Source of the DNA: Leptotrichia sp. oral taxon 215 str. W9775
Lineage (GTDB): Bacteria > Fusobacteriota > Fusobacteriia > Fusobacteriales > Leptotrichiaceae
Length of the DNA: 64,000 nucleotides
Reading direction: 5' to 3'
NCBI RefSeq assembly: GCF_000469505.1
Contig: NZ_KI272838.1
Coordinates: 1 to 64,000 of the forward strand
In this document: positions 7,838 to 17,701 of the stretch, one piece after another
How positions within the stretch are numbered: position 1 is the first letter of the stretch
How the letters are laid out: every line of letters begins with the position of its first letter
Program-made: the position numbers and the translations under genes
Notes under the pieces: generated by a model
Database searches by the model: none
The model's input: only the letters and a program-made list of their open reading frames with translations
What the model was told of the DNA's origin: nothing

Positions 7838-8758
7838 TTACCACATAAATTGATTATTTAAAAACTTTTTTTCAATTTCATATTCATATTCATCAAAAGC
7901 AACATAATAACAGCATAAATACAGGATATCACTTTTATCATTTTTCCCATATTTTCTATCACCGACTATTGGATATCCATAATCTGAAATTTGTGCCCTT
8001 ATCTGATGCTTTCTCCCTGTCACAAGATTAATATCAAGTGCTGTTTTTCCAATTTTTCCAGGATTTTTAACATTTGTTTTCCTGGATGTTTTTCTACCGA
8101 TACATCTAAATTCTGTTATACTTTTCTTTCCTTCAGTTTTATTTTTAGTTACAGAAACTCCATTTTCTTCCACTAGAAGATAATTTTCTATTGTAAATTT
8201 TTCTTCCTCTATAATTCCATGGACAACAGCAATATACTTTTTACGGACTTCATTATTTCTTATTTTTTCTGAAATATAACGTAAAAACTTCAATGTCTTG
8301 CATCCGATTACCAGACCGGAAGTTTCATAATCCAGCCTATTTGCAAAATTTATATTTTCACTGTTATAGATTTCCTTAAATATTTCTGAAAGTCCATACT
8401 CGTGTCCTGTTCCTTTATGCATCGGAATATTTCCTTCTTTATTCACAATGAAAAAATCTTCATTTTCAAATATTACACATTTTTTATATTTATCAAGTAC
8501 TTTTTTTTCTATTTTATTTTTTTTAAAATTTTTATTCTCATTGGAAGCTGTTTCAGCTTTCAAATATTTTACAGATATTCTTTCATTTAGGGAAAGTCTA
8601 TAATTTTCCTTTACCTTTTTTCCTCCAACTTTCACATCACCTTTTCTTAAAGCCTGGAAAATTTTACTCAGTGGTTCATGCTTAAATGTTTTCTTTAAAT
8701 ATCTGTCTATTCTCATTCCTTCTGTTTCACTGTCTACGACATATTCAAAAATTTCCAT
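7838..8758 (-). CDS. RluA-family 23S rRNA pseudouridine synthase (RluC/RluD type)
   Basis: A 306-aa enzyme that isomerises uridine in RNA. Residues 1-65 look like an S4 RNA-binding domain (DRYLKKTFK, FQALRKGDVKVGG). The catalytic motif RLDYETSG is at 141-148 with Asp143 as the expected nucleophile, and later blocks KKYIAVVHG and TGRKHQIRAQ are typical of the family. A charged lysine-rich insert (72-93) joins the domains. The target uridines cannot be named from sequence. It follows rodA by 21 bp in the same strand and probably the same operon. Confidence 0.9.
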   Translation of the reverse strand: MEIFEYVVDSETEGMRIDRYLKKTFKHEPLSKIFQALRKGDVKVGGKKVKENYRLSLNERISVKYLKAETASNENKNFKKNKIEKKVLDKYKKCVIFENEDFFIVNKEGNIPMHKGTGHEYGLSEIFKEIYNSENINFANRLDYETSGLVIGCKTLKFLRYISEKIRNNEVRKKYIAVVHGIIEEEKFTIENYLLVEENGVSVTKNKTEGKKSITEFRCIGRKTSRKTNVKNPGKIGKTALDINLVTGRKHQIRAQISDYGYPIVGDRKYGKNDKSDILYLCCYYVAFDEYEYEIEKKFLNNQFMW

Positions 8759-8779
8759 TATGATTCCTCATTTTTAAAT

Positions 8780-9883
8780 TTATTCTATGTGGATTTTTAT
8801 ACTTTCCACTATTCCTATCATAATAAACGAAGAAAGAAAGGAACTTCCACCGTAACTAAGGAAAAGAAGAGGTTTCCCAGTTACAGGAACAAGACCAATT
8901 GTCATTCCAACATTTACTATTACATGCATAAAAAATATCCCACATATTCCATAAAGAATAAGCTTTCCAAAGTTGTCGTGAACCATCCTGCTTATCCGCA
9001 TAATATCAAATATCAGGAAAAAATATAGAAACAGAACTAATGCTGATCCTACAAATCCCATTTCTTCTGATATTACAGAAAAAATAAAATCTGTCTGTGC
9101 TTCAGGCAAAAATTCTAGTCTGCTCTGACTTCCCTGTAATACTCCTTTTCCAAAAGTACCTCCCGATCCTATCGAGATTTTTGACTGAGTTACGTGCCAT
9201 CCACTTCCCTTTACATCTTTTTCAGGATTCAGGAAGTTTTCCACCCTCGTTCTCTGATAATCCTTCAGGACATATTTATACACAGGATAAACTGACAGTA
9301 AAATTACAAATCCTATAATCCATATAGGTTTCATATTTGCACCATACAGAAATATCATGAATACAAAGGAAGTTAATGTTATAAGTGTAGTTCCAAGATC
9401 AGGCTGTGTCAGTATCAGTATAATTAATGGTACTACAGGAAGAATTGCTCCTATTATATCCTTAAGATTATTTATACCATTTTTGTACTTTTCAACAATC
9501 CAGAATGCAATTATCACTATTATTGCTATTTTTACAAATTCTGACGGCTGAAGCTGGAAAGGTCCTATTTTTAACCATCTCTGTGCTCCAAGCGTTTTCT
9601 TTCCTGCAATTCTTACCAATATAAGCAATACAGCAGAAAGACCATATATTTTCCATATATGATCCTTGTATTCCTTATAATCCATAAATGATATAAGAAA
9701 CATCAGAAATGTTCCCAATCCTATCCAGATTAAATTCTGCATGACAAATTTCTGAGATCTTGTCGCACTGTATACAAAAATTGTACTTATTGTTACAAGT
9801 GAATAAACAAAAAATAATATCATCTTATCCATTAATACCAGATTTGTTTTTATTTTTTCCATCAATCTCTGATTTTGAAACAT
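8780..9883 (-). CDS. rodA: Rod-shape SEDS peptidoglycan glycosyltransferase RodA
   Basis: A 367-aa integral membrane protein of the FtsW/RodA/SpoVE family with about ten hydrophobic segments. Signature stretches include GAQRWLKIGPFQLQPSEFVK, ILTQPDLGTTLI and the C-terminal PVTGKPLLFLSYGGSS, all strong RodA/FtsW motifs. It polymerises lipid II during side-wall elongation with a class B PBP, which fits the long rod or filament shape of Leptotrichia-like cells. It lies 9 bp after the M16 peptidase gene. Confidence 0.93.
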   Translation of the reverse strand: MFQNQRLMEKIKTNLVLMDKMILFFVYSLVTISTIFVYSATRSQKFVMQNLIWIGLGTFLMFLISFMDYKEYKDHIWKIYGLSAVLLILVRIAGKKTLGAQRWLKIGPFQLQPSEFVKIAIIVIIAFWIVEKYKNGINNLKDIIGAILPVVPLIILILTQPDLGTTLITLTSFVFMIFLYGANMKPIWIIGFVILLSVYPVYKYVLKDYQRTRVENFLNPEKDVKGSGWHVTQSKISIGSGGTFGKGVLQGSQSRLEFLPEAQTDFIFSVISEEMGFVGSALVLFLYFFLIFDIMRISRMVHDNFGKLILYGICGIFFMHVIVNVGMTIGLVPVTGKPLLFLSYGGSSFLSSFIMIGIVESIKIHIE

Positions 9884-9892
9884 TTCTACCCC

Positions 9893-11107
9893 CTATACAT
9901 TACCTAAAATCGTTATATTTTCTACTGTAAACATATTTTTTAGAAATTTATTTATTTTTTCCACTTCTACTCTTTTTACGTCATTTTCAAATTCTTTCAC
10001 ATCAAAAAGTTTACCTTTTTTTATAAAATGATGTCCAAAAATATACATACGGGAATTTGGATTTTCCATTGAGAATGCCATTCTGCTCAACTGTTTATTT
10101 TTCGCCTTCTGAAGCTCATTTTCTGTAATTCCTTCTTCCCTAAGTTTCTTAAACTCCTTTAAAGTTATTTCTATTGCTTCTTCATAACTTTCCTTATTTG
10201 TTCCTATATAAGTTGAAAGTACTCCACCTTCAGAAAAATTCTGATTATATGTATAGACTGAATAGGCAAGTCCCTTTTTCTCCCTTATTTCCTGAAATAA
10301 TCTGGAACTCATTGAACCACCTATTACTCCTGAGGCGATATTCACATATATCTTATCCTCATCAAAAATCGACAATCCCTTATGACTTATACATATATTT
10401 ACCTGATTTATATCTTTTGTATATGAGTTTCTTCCTGCATTAAAATCAAAATCTGCACTTTTTCTTCTATCTGTCTTTACTTCATCAAGTTTTCCAAAAT
10501 ACTCTTCAACTTTTGCTATTATCTGTTCCTTATTAAATTTTCCTGAAACTGAAATAGCAATATTATCTTTTGTATATCTTTCCTTATAATATTTTTTTAT
10601 CATTTCAGGAGTAAAGCTTCTGACACTTTCCTCAGTTCCTATTATTGGTTTACCATACTGACCTGAAACAGCATCAGAAACATTCAGTTCAGATACAAGG
10701 TCATCCGGACTATCCTTGTACATTCTTATTTCTTCAATTATTACATCCTTCTCCTTTTCAAGCTCATCTTTATCTATCGTGGAATTAACCACAATATCAA
10801 AAAGAATATCCAGTGTTTCATTTAAATATTCACTTAATGCATTAATGAAAAAAACTGTCTGTTCTTTTGTAGTATGTGCATTAATGCTTGATCCAAGATA
10901 ATCTGTTTCCTCAGATATCTGAAAATAGTTTCTTGAAGGTGTTCCCTTAAATATCATGTGTTCCAGCACATGCGATATTCCCGCTTCATTATCAGCTTCA
11001 TCTTTCGATCCTGTTTTTACAAATACCCCCACTGAACAAGTAGAAATATTGTCTAATTCATCAAATATTATGTTTATTCCTGATTTCGTCTTAACTACTT
11101 CTGTCAT
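9893..11107 (-). CDS. M16-family zinc peptidase (processing-peptidase/insulinase type)
   Basis: A 404-aa peptidase with the inverted zinc motif HVLEH at 46-50 and the third ligand expected in the acidic stretch EKDVIIEEIRMYKDSPDD near 118-136. The second half is the inactive M16 domain, with RLFQEIREKKGLAYSV, the characteristic Arg/Tyr substrate-holding region. There is no signal peptide, so it is probably cytoplasmic, as in the PqqL/YmxG-type group found beside envelope and RNA genes. Its substrate is unknown. It lies in the lptFG-rodA envelope cluster. Confidence 0.88.
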   Translation of the reverse strand: MTEVVKTKSGINIIFDELDNISTCSVGVFVKTGSKDEADNEAGISHVLEHMIFKGTPSRNYFQISEETDYLGSSINAHTTKEQTVFFINALSEYLNETLDILFDIVVNSTIDKDELEKEKDVIIEEIRMYKDSPDDLVSELNVSDAVSGQYGKPIIGTEESVRSFTPEMIKKYYKERYTKDNIAISVSGKFNKEQIIAKVEEYFGKLDEVKTDRRKSADFDFNAGRNSYTKDINQVNICISHKGLSIFDEDKIYVNIASGVIGGSMSSRLFQEIREKKGLAYSVYTYNQNFSEGGVLSTYIGTNKESYEEAIEITLKEFKKLREEGITENELQKAKNKQLSRMAFSMENPNSRMYIFGHHFIKKGKLFDVKEFENDVKRVEVEKINKFLKNMFTVENITILGNV

Positions 11108-11173
11108 TTTTATTCCTTCCTGATTTTTATATCTTAAAAATTTATAAATTATTCTCAGTAAAAAGTTACAACT

Positions 11174-12250
11174 TTAATATTCTGCATTCATAAACAGCTT
11201 TATTCCTACAACCATATAGATTAGTAATGGTAAGAAACATGCCAGATATATGGGCATTGTTCCTGAAGAAGCCAAAGACTTCAATATCGTACTAAATCCA
11301 TAATAAGAATATCCTATTATTACTGAAAGTCCAATATTTACAGCAGCTCCTCCTCTTACATATCTACTTCCAAGGGATAATCCTATAAAGCACATTATAA
11401 AAGAAGACAGTGCAAAGGATATTCTGTAATAAAAATCTATTCTCATTGCAGTTGAATCTGCTCCAACCCTTGTAAAATAAACTATTTTTTCCCTCAGTTC
11501 AGGCATTGTAAGATTTTTTGCGGCTACAGCCTCAGCAAGTATATCATCCATAGACAGCTTAAACTTGAAATTATTTGTATTTATTGGTTGTGTAGAATTT
11601 GTTTCTCCGTCATGTTCCTTAAGATTTTCAAATGTCCACTCATTTGTTTTTGGATTTATTTTACCTGAAGTAGCGGTATATATTTTGCTTATCCCTTTAA
11701 ATCCGTCTTTCATTTTTATTATTTCTATTTGTTTCATTATTCCTTCTTTTTTATTTGCATACCCTGCATATAGGATTGTATCCCTTTTTTCCCTTACCAT
11801 TATAAATTCTTTTTCAACCTTTACCGGCTCAGAATTTTCTATTTTCAATATTTTCATATTGTTTTTCTTGGTGTTGGACTTACCTAATGTATCATAATTT
11901 ATCCAAAGTACAGCCGTACTGACTAAAAAAGAAAAAATTATTGGATACATTGCCACTCTTAAGAAACTTATACCACTTGTTTTCATGGCTGTAATTTCAA
12001 GCTGTTTTGCCATTTTGCTTATGCACAGCAGACTTCCCAGCAGTACCCCAAGAGGAGCAGTATTTGTAACAATTTCCGGAATTCCATAACCCAGATATTT
12101 TAATGCTTCTCCCGGTGTAAATTTCCCATCCATTATCCAACCTGTAAGATTTATACTTTCTGCAAGTAAGAAAATAAGAAAAAACATCATCATTCCTAGA
12201 AAGAAACTTTTTACATAATTTATGATTATATATCTATCTAATTTATTCAT
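11174..12250 (-). CDS. lptG: LPS export ABC transporter permease LptG
   Basis: A 358-aa YjgP/YjgQ-family permease. It has two N-terminal hydrophobic segments, a hydrophobic pair near 50-120, a large periplasmic beta-jellyroll-like region (about 125-260) and three C-terminal membrane segments, the usual LptF/LptG plan. The opening LDRYIIINYVKSF is nearer LptG, and its place after LptF matches the common gene order. With LptF and LptB it extracts lipopolysaccharide from the inner membrane and passes it to the LptC/LptA bridge. Only 4 bp separate it from lptF. Confidence 0.85.
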   Translation of the reverse strand: MNKLDRYIIINYVKSFFLGMMMFFLIFLLAESINLTGWIMDGKFTPGEALKYLGYGIPEIVTNTAPLGVLLGSLLCISKMAKQLEITAMKTSGISFLRVAMYPIIFSFLVSTAVLWINYDTLGKSNTKKNNMKILKIENSEPVKVEKEFIMVREKRDTILYAGYANKKEGIMKQIEIIKMKDGFKGISKIYTATSGKINPKTNEWTFENLKEHDGETNSTQPINTNNFKFKLSMDDILAEAVAAKNLTMPELREKIVYFTRVGADSTAMRIDFYYRISFALSSFIMCFIGLSLGSRYVRGGAAVNIGLSVIIGYSYYGFSTILKSLASSGTMPIYLACFLPLLIYMVVGIKLFMNAEY

Positions 12251-12254
12251 TTAA

Positions 12255-13364
12255 TTAATTTCTCCTGTATTTTTTTATTGAAAAATAAACACATAAAATA
12301 AGAAGTATTGTATTTGGTACCCACATTGCAATATTGGCAGGTATGTTATTTTTCAGTACCATTATCTTAGCATAGTTTACAACAGCAATATATGCAAATA
12401 TTACAATAAGACTTATTCCAAAACTTATTCCTCTTCCACTTCTCCTATGGCCTACTGAAAGCAATACTCCAAGCCAGCATAGAAGAGTACTTGCAAGCGG
12501 TCCTATAAGCCTCTGATATATCTCTATAAGGGCTTTCAATGCAGCTTCCCTCATTTCAGGTATTTTTATATTCTGATCATGAAACTGTTTCAGCTCCTTT
12601 ATGTTCATTTCACTACGGCTTTTCTTATATTCCTTATTCTTATCCTTGAAGAATGTCGAAATAGGAATTTCCTGCTCCTTATATTCTGCGGCAACCTGAC
12701 TGTTACCTTCCTTGTCAAATGAATATCCCTTTACATTTTTTAAAACTATCACTCCAGGATCAAATGTTGCACTTTCTGCAAGAAAGATTACAGGATAAGG
12801 ATTTTCTCCCTGTTTATTCAATATTAGAAAGTTTTTTGCATTTGCCTTTTCATTGTCAACTTCATCTATATAAAATCCAAATCCACTTTCAGCATTTGTA
12901 AGAAATATTTTTTCCTCAGTCAGTGAACTTGGCTTTGTAGCCAGCATAGCTTTCGTCTGGGCATTTATATTTTCCAGTGCCCTTGGATTTACATATATTT
13001 CCAGCCCTAATCCTATCAATGTAAGTATAACCCCAAATATGAAGGCAGGTCTTATTATTCTGAAAAGACTTATTCCTGACCCTTCCATTGCTATAAGTTC
13101 ATTTGTTTCTGATAATCCCCCATAAACAAGCATTACTCCAAGAAATGCCCCCATCGGTATTGTCTGGACAAGTATTCCAGGAACCGCATACAGGAAATAA
13201 TCTATTATGGATATAAATGGCAAGTCACTTGCAAACAACCTTTCCATTACTTCCATAACTACATTTAGCATCAATATAAATGTAAATATGCTTATTCCAA
13301 ATATAGACGGTAATATTAGCGAACTATAAATGTATCTGTCAATTATTTTTATTTTCATTCTCAT
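12255..13364 (-). CDS. lptF: LPS export ABC transporter permease LptF
   Basis: A 369-aa YjgP/YjgQ-family permease and the heterodimer partner of LptG. It shows an N-terminal IDRYIYSSLILPSIFG segment, membrane helices to about residue 120, a periplasmic jellyroll region and a C-terminal membrane bundle (QRLIGPLASTLLCWLGVLLSVG). The assignment of F versus G rests on order and N-terminal similarity and could be reversed. The start may be ATG 13364 or the in-frame ATG six bases later. Confidence 0.85.
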   Translation of the reverse strand: MRMKIKIIDRYIYSSLILPSIFGISIFTFILMLNVVMEVMERLFASDLPFISIIDYFLYAVPGILVQTIPMGAFLGVMLVYGGLSETNELIAMEGSGISLFRIIRPAFIFGVILTLIGLGLEIYVNPRALENINAQTKAMLATKPSSLTEEKIFLTNAESGFGFYIDEVDNEKANAKNFLILNKQGENPYPVIFLAESATFDPGVIVLKNVKGYSFDKEGNSQVAAEYKEQEIPISTFFKDKNKEYKKSRSEMNIKELKQFHDQNIKIPEMREAALKALIEIYQRLIGPLASTLLCWLGVLLSVGHRRSGRGISFGISLIVIFAYIAVVNYAKIMVLKNNIPANIAMWVPNTILLILCVYFSIKKYRRN

Positions 13365-13397
13365 ATTCCTTTTATTATTTAAGATTTTTATTTAATA

Positions 13398-13970
13398 TTA
13401 TTTTTTTTTACCTTCTTTCAATTCTTTTAAAACATTTTTCTCTATTTCTTTTTCTTTAACTTTTTTTCTATAGGAATTTACATCCTGCTGAATAAATTCT
13501 GGAAATCCTTGCGAATAACCATAAATATATTCTGTTATTTTTGAAACAAGAATACTTTCATCCCTTATTTCCTTAAGTTTCTTACTGTATGATGAACCCA
13601 CTAATACTACTATGTATATAATAAAAATTATAAAAGTTGTCTTCAGTATCCCCAGCACTCCTCCAAGAAATTCATTATAATTGCTTAATTTTATACTTTT
13701 CAAAAATTTTCTGGCAAACAGCAGTATAATAGATAACAACAAATATAATATAATAAATACTATGAAAAAAGTATTTGTTTCATTCTTTGAAATATTGTCA
13801 TCCAGCTTTAACATAACTTTTATAGCACCGTATAAATACTTCATAAGAAACATTAATAAAATATACTTGAAACAGCAGAAAAACTCATACATAAATCCTC
13901 TTTTTGTTCCTAATATGAAAAATATAATTATCAGTGACATTGATAGAATTTCAAAAAACATACTGTCCAC
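13398..13970 (-). CDS. cvpA: CvpA-family membrane protein
   Basis: A 190-aa protein with four predicted membrane segments (about 5-22, 30-50, 65-90, 105-130) and a lysine- and glutamate-rich cytoplasmic tail, the layout of CvpA/colicin-V-production proteins. In E. coli CvpA affects colicin V export and envelope stress; its molecular role is unclear. The gene sits between alr and lptF in an apparent envelope operon, and the 30-bp gap to alr supports co-transcription. The family call is by layout and hydrophobic pattern, so it is moderate. Confidence 0.65.
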   Translation of the reverse strand: MDSMFFEILSMSLIIIFFILGTKRGFMYEFFCCFKYILLMFLMKYLYGAIKVMLKLDDNISKNETNTFFIVFIILYLLLSIILLFARKFLKSIKLSNYNEFLGGVLGILKTTFIIFIIYIVVLVGSSYSKKLKEIRDESILVSKITEYIYGYSQGFPEFIQQDVNSYRKKVKEKEIEKNVLKELKEGKKK

Positions 13971-14000
13971 CTCCTTATATAAAAATTTCTGTCTGAATAT

Positions 14001-15080
14001 CTATTTGTAAATTCTTGGAACTCTGTTACTTATTCCACATAAAATTTCATAGGATATTGTATTACATAGATTTGCAACTTCCACCACATTAATATTTTTT
14101 CCAAAAAATTCTACAATATCTCCTTTTTTTGCACTATCTGCCAATTCTTCCGGAATCAGAATCATAAGCTGATCCATGCACACTCTTCCTATTATGCTGC
14201 ATCTATGACCTTTATAATATACATAACCTTTATTTGATAAATCCCTTCTTACTCCATCTGCATAGCCTATTGATACAGTTGCAACTACATCTCCCTTTTT
14301 CGCCATATAAGTATTTCCATAGCTGATAAAACTATCTTTGTGCATTTTCTTTATATGACTTATTTTCGCATACAATGACATTACTGGCTTAAATTTATAC
14401 GGAGCTGTTTCTTCATCTGTAACTCCTCCATATAGAATTATTCCCATTCTTACAAAATCATACTCACTATCATGATACTTCAGGCTTCCAAAACTGTTAA
14501 GCAAATGTCTGTACTTGACAGAATGTACTTCCTTCATTATATTCTCACTCATTTCCTTGAATCTTTTTTCCTGTAATTTTGTATATTCTTCATCAGAATC
14601 TGAAGAAGAAAAATGGGAAAATATTCCTACTGCATTTACATATTTACAGTTTTTTAGTTTTTCTGTTAATTCTGAAATTTCATCTTCCTGAAAACCTACC
14701 CTTCCCATTCCAGTATCAAGTTTCAGAAAAACATTTACATTAATTCTATTTTTTTCAATATACTCTATTTCCTCAAAATCCGTTATCATGAAATAAATAT
14801 TATTATCAGAAACTTTACTCATACACTCGTTTTCAACAGGACCTAAAATAAGTATTCCAACTTCATTATTTGTTTCCCTTATTTCCAATGCCTCCTCAAC
14901 TGTAGCCACTGCAAATTTCTTTATTCCTGTTTTTATAAGAGCTTCACATATATTCATCATCCCATGACCATATGCATCAGCTTTTATAACTGCCATTATT
15001 TTCTCTTTCAATGTTATTTTTTCAAGTTCCCTTATATTATCATATAAATTTTCAATATTTATTTCTGCCCAGCAACGCAT
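14001..15080 (-). CDS. alr: Alanine racemase
   Basis: A 359-aa PLP enzyme that interconverts L- and D-alanine for peptidoglycan. The PLP lysine is Lys33 in VIKADAYGHG. The family blocks FLKLDTGMGRVGF, GIFSHFSSSD, MGIILYGG and CMDQLMILIP are all present, along with SYGNTY, which carries the second catalytic tyrosine. The N-terminus RCWAEINIENLYDNI is typical. It is the first gene of a long envelope unit running through cvpA, lptF, lptG, the M16 peptidase and rodA. The ATG has an AAGGTG ribosome-binding site. Confidence 0.96.
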   Translation of the reverse strand: MRCWAEINIENLYDNIRELEKITLKEKIMAVIKADAYGHGMMNICEALIKTGIKKFAVATVEEALEIRETNNEVGILILGPVENECMSKVSDNNIYFMITDFEEIEYIEKNRINVNVFLKLDTGMGRVGFQEDEISELTEKLKNCKYVNAVGIFSHFSSSDSDEEYTKLQEKRFKEMSENIMKEVHSVKYRHLLNSFGSLKYHDSEYDFVRMGIILYGGVTDEETAPYKFKPVMSLYAKISHIKKMHKDSFISYGNTYMAKKGDVVATVSIGYADGVRRDLSNKGYVYYKGHRCSIIGRVCMDQLMILIPEELADSAKKGDIVEFFGKNINVVEVANLCNTISYEILCGISNRVPRIYK

Positions 15081-15153
15081 TTTTTTTCACCTTCTGAATT
15101 TATAATTTCAATTTTTTAAACTAAAGAATCCAACAATTCCCAAGTCAATAACT

Positions 15154-15466
15154 GAACTGTCTCAAAAACTTTAATTTAGTATGAAACTGCCTCAAAAAAT
15201 TTTGAAGTATGGGTTGTCTCAAAAGGAAAATTTTAAAAAATGTGGAAACTATATTTTTGAATTATTTAAAATTTTACAATGTAAAACAGGAAATGAATTT
15301 AGAAAAAGTCAACTGTTTGAGCCGAAAGGCGAGTTTTGACTTTTTCTTAATGAATGACTGTTTTATATGAGTAAAATTTTAGTAAATGAAAAAATATAGT
15401 TTTTATATATTGTATTTACAGTTTTCCCATTTTGCGATAAACCCTTTATTTATTTTTTGAGACAGT
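15154..15466 (+). mobile_element. MITE-like element, copy 3, with outer inverted repeats
   Basis: The core palindrome (15246-15404) has matching arms that begin AAACTATATTTTT and end AAATATAGTTTTT, with the GAAAAAGTCAA blocks near the centre. Around it lies a second inverted pair: ACTGTCTCAAAAA (15156-15168) and its reverse complement (15453-15465), with two further degenerate copies at 15186 and 15213. The outer pair resembles transposon ends, but no transposase is present. The whole 396-bp gap between alr and secF is explained by this element plus short AT-rich flanks. Confidence 0.6.
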
Positions 15467-15476
15467 ATCAATTATG

Positions 15477-16451
15477 CTACACTAATACTTTTTCCTCTGC
15501 ATCATAACCATTTACAGTTTTAACTGATTTTTTCTTTTCATCATTTTTATTATTTTTCTTTTTAATTTTTCTGAATCTTCTCATCAGATAAACTAATGGA
15601 CTTGCTAAAAATATCGAAGAATATGTTCCAAAAATCATTCCAATGAACAGAGTCATATTAAATGTTCTCAGGGATTCTCCTCCAAATATCAGCAATATTA
15701 CAACTGAGAATAATGTTGTAATTGATGTATATAGTGATCTCATGCAAACCTGGTTTACACTTATCTCTATGATTTCTTCAAAAGTTTTCTTATTGTGTTT
15801 TTCTTTTTCGTTTCTCTTGTCATTTTCCCTTATTCTGTCAAATATTACAATTGTGTCGTTTATTGAATAACCTAGTATAGTCAGTATTGCCGCTATGAAA
15901 GGAGTATCAACTTCATATCTTAGTAAAGCAATAAGCCCAATACATATTAATACATCATGTAACAATGCAATTATTCCTGCTATTGCATAGACAAACTCAA
16001 ATCTTATTGTTACATAAATGACAATAAGTATACTTCCGATTACTAGAGCCCAGACAGCATTTCTTGTAAGCTCTTTTCCTATTGTAGCTCCTACAGTATC
16101 ATATCTTATAATTTCGTATTTTCCTGTTTTTTCTGTTAATTTACCTAACAGATTGTTTTTCTGTACTTCAGAAAGCTGCCCTGTTCTAAGAATCATTGTA
16201 TTATCATCACTTGAAATCTGTACTTTTTTTGCTCCAAGTTCCGGTATATCCTTTGTTAATTCATCTAATGATTTATTTATCACATCTTTATTTACAGGTT
16301 TTTCATATTTTACCTGTAACAGATCTCCACCTTTAAAATCAATTCCAAGATTCAATCCTATTGTAAGGAAGAATATCAGTGACAGAGTTACCATCAAAGC
16401 TGAAAATCCTATGTAAAAGTTTTTATAATGTATCACTTTCAAATTTACCAT
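15477..16451 (-). CDS. secF: Protein translocase subunit SecF
   Basis: A 324-aa RND-family subunit of the SecDF complex, which uses proton motive force to pull translocating proteins through SecYEG. It has the N-terminal membrane helix, the GIDFKGGDLLQVKY strand motif, a short periplasmic domain, and five C-terminal helices including GYSINDTIVIFDRIREN, a hallmark of SecF. The C-terminal 40 residues are basic and cytoplasmic. The start overlaps the end of secD by 29 bp and has a GGAGG box, indicating translational coupling. Confidence 0.95.
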   Translation of the reverse strand: MVNLKVIHYKNFYIGFSALMVTLSLIFFLTIGLNLGIDFKGGDLLQVKYEKPVNKDVINKSLDELTKDIPELGAKKVQISSDDNTMILRTGQLSEVQKNNLLGKLTEKTGKYEIIRYDTVGATIGKELTRNAVWALVIGSILIVIYVTIRFEFVYAIAGIIALLHDVLICIGLIALLRYEVDTPFIAAILTILGYSINDTIVIFDRIRENDKRNEKEKHNKKTFEEIIEISVNQVCMRSLYTSITTLFSVVILLIFGGESLRTFNMTLFIGMIFGTYSSIFLASPLVYLMRRFRKIKKKNNKNDEKKKSVKTVNGYDAEEKVLV

Positions 16452-17652
16452 CTTTTATCCCTCCCCAAAATAGTTTTTCTTTTTTAATATGAAAAGTGCT
16501 TATTACAAAATGCATAAACAGTTTTGTTATAAATATTGCTGTAAGCATTGTTATCATTACCCCTAAAGATAATGTCACTGCAAATCCCCTTACAGGACCT
16601 GTTCCAAATGAGAACAGAACGGCAGCTATTAATAATGTAGTAAGGTTCCCGTCAATTATTGCAGGAAGCCCATTTTCAAATCCTTTTGCCACTGAATCTT
16701 CAATGCTGTATCCTTTACTCATTTCTTCCTTAATTCTTTCAAACGTAATAACATTCGCATCAACAGCCATTCCTAATGTCAGTATGAATCCTGCTATTCC
16801 AGGCAATGTCAGAGTGGATCCTACAAGGCTTAGTGATGCCAATACTAAAAATCCATATATTACAAGTACAACATCTGCAATAAGTCCAGGAATTTTATAT
16901 ATTGCAAACATGAATAATGATATTGCTATCATTGCCAGAACTCCTGCAAACTGTGTCTGCTTTATGGATTCAACTCCAAGAGTTGCTCCTACTGTTCTAA
17001 CTTCAAGTATTTTTATACTTACAGGTAATGCCCCTGATTTCAGAAGATTTGTAATTTTTTGTGCATCTTCACGGCTATTTGTTGTAATCTGACCTCTTCC
17101 TCCAGATATTTCAGAGTTTATTACCGGTGCAGATTGTTCCTTACCGTCAAGCATTATTGCAAGAGGCTTTCCTATATTTTCCCTTGTAATTTTCGCAAAA
17201 ATTTCTGCTCCTTTACCATCAAGTGTAAAGTCAACTGCAGGACGTCCAAATTCTCCCTGAGAAAGTACTGCTGTTTTTATAGCTGAACCTCCAAGTAAAG
17301 TAGGCCCATATGTTCCGTCCTGATTTTTTATCTTGAATTCAAGTTTTGCTGTTGTTCCTATAAGTTCTACAGCCTTCTGTGAATCCTTTATTCCAGCAAG
17401 TTCCACTATTAATCTGTCATTTCCGCTTATCTGAATTACAGGTTCTGTTACTCCAAGACCATCTACCCTTCTTTCAATTATGTCCCTTACTTTGTCCATT
17501 GTATCTGATTCTATTTTTCCTTGTGCCTGAAGCACTACTGATGTTCCACCTCTTAAGTCCAACCCTAACTTTATTTTATTAAAATAAAGTATTATAGCTG
17601 GAACTACGAGTATGACTAAAAGCCATAAGTACTGTGTCTTTTTGTTCTTCAT
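16423..17652 (-). CDS. secD: Protein translocase subunit SecD
   Basis: A 409-aa partner of SecF. The N-terminal helix is followed by LGLDLRGGTSVVLQA, a compact P1 region (about 40-220) with the paired beta strands, and six membrane segments with GMAVDANVITFERIKEE. It is shorter than E. coli SecD (about 615 aa) because the periplasmic head lacks extra insertions, as in many Gram-positive and early-branching bacteria. It lies 49 bp after ruvX. Confidence 0.95.
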   Translation of the reverse strand: MKNKKTQYLWLLVILVVPAIILYFNKIKLGLDLRGGTSVVLQAQGKIESDTMDKVRDIIERRVDGLGVTEPVIQISGNDRLIVELAGIKDSQKAVELIGTTAKLEFKIKNQDGTYGPTLLGGSAIKTAVLSQGEFGRPAVDFTLDGKGAEIFAKITRENIGKPLAIMLDGKEQSAPVINSEISGGRGQITTNSREDAQKITNLLKSGALPVSIKILEVRTVGATLGVESIKQTQFAGVLAMIAISLFMFAIYKIPGLIADVVLVIYGFLVLASLSLVGSTLTLPGIAGFILTLGMAVDANVITFERIKEEMSKGYSIEDSVAKGFENGLPAIIDGNLTTLLIAAVLFSFGTGPVRGFAVTLSLGVMITMLTAIFITKLFMHFVISTFHIKKEKLFWGGIKDGKFESDTL

Positions 17653-17701
17653 TCTCTTCCTTTCCCAAATTTATATTTGTTTTCTATAATAATTTATTAA
17701 A

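Noticed and set aside
15154..15466. Degraded insertion sequence with a transposase remnant
   Set aside because: I found no reading frame or motif of a transposase between the outer repeats; the interior is filled by the palindrome.
16496..17092. Plus-strand 198-codon frame in secD
   Set aside because: Antisense to a conserved membrane protein; such open shadows are common opposite hydrophobic genes in AT-rich DNA.
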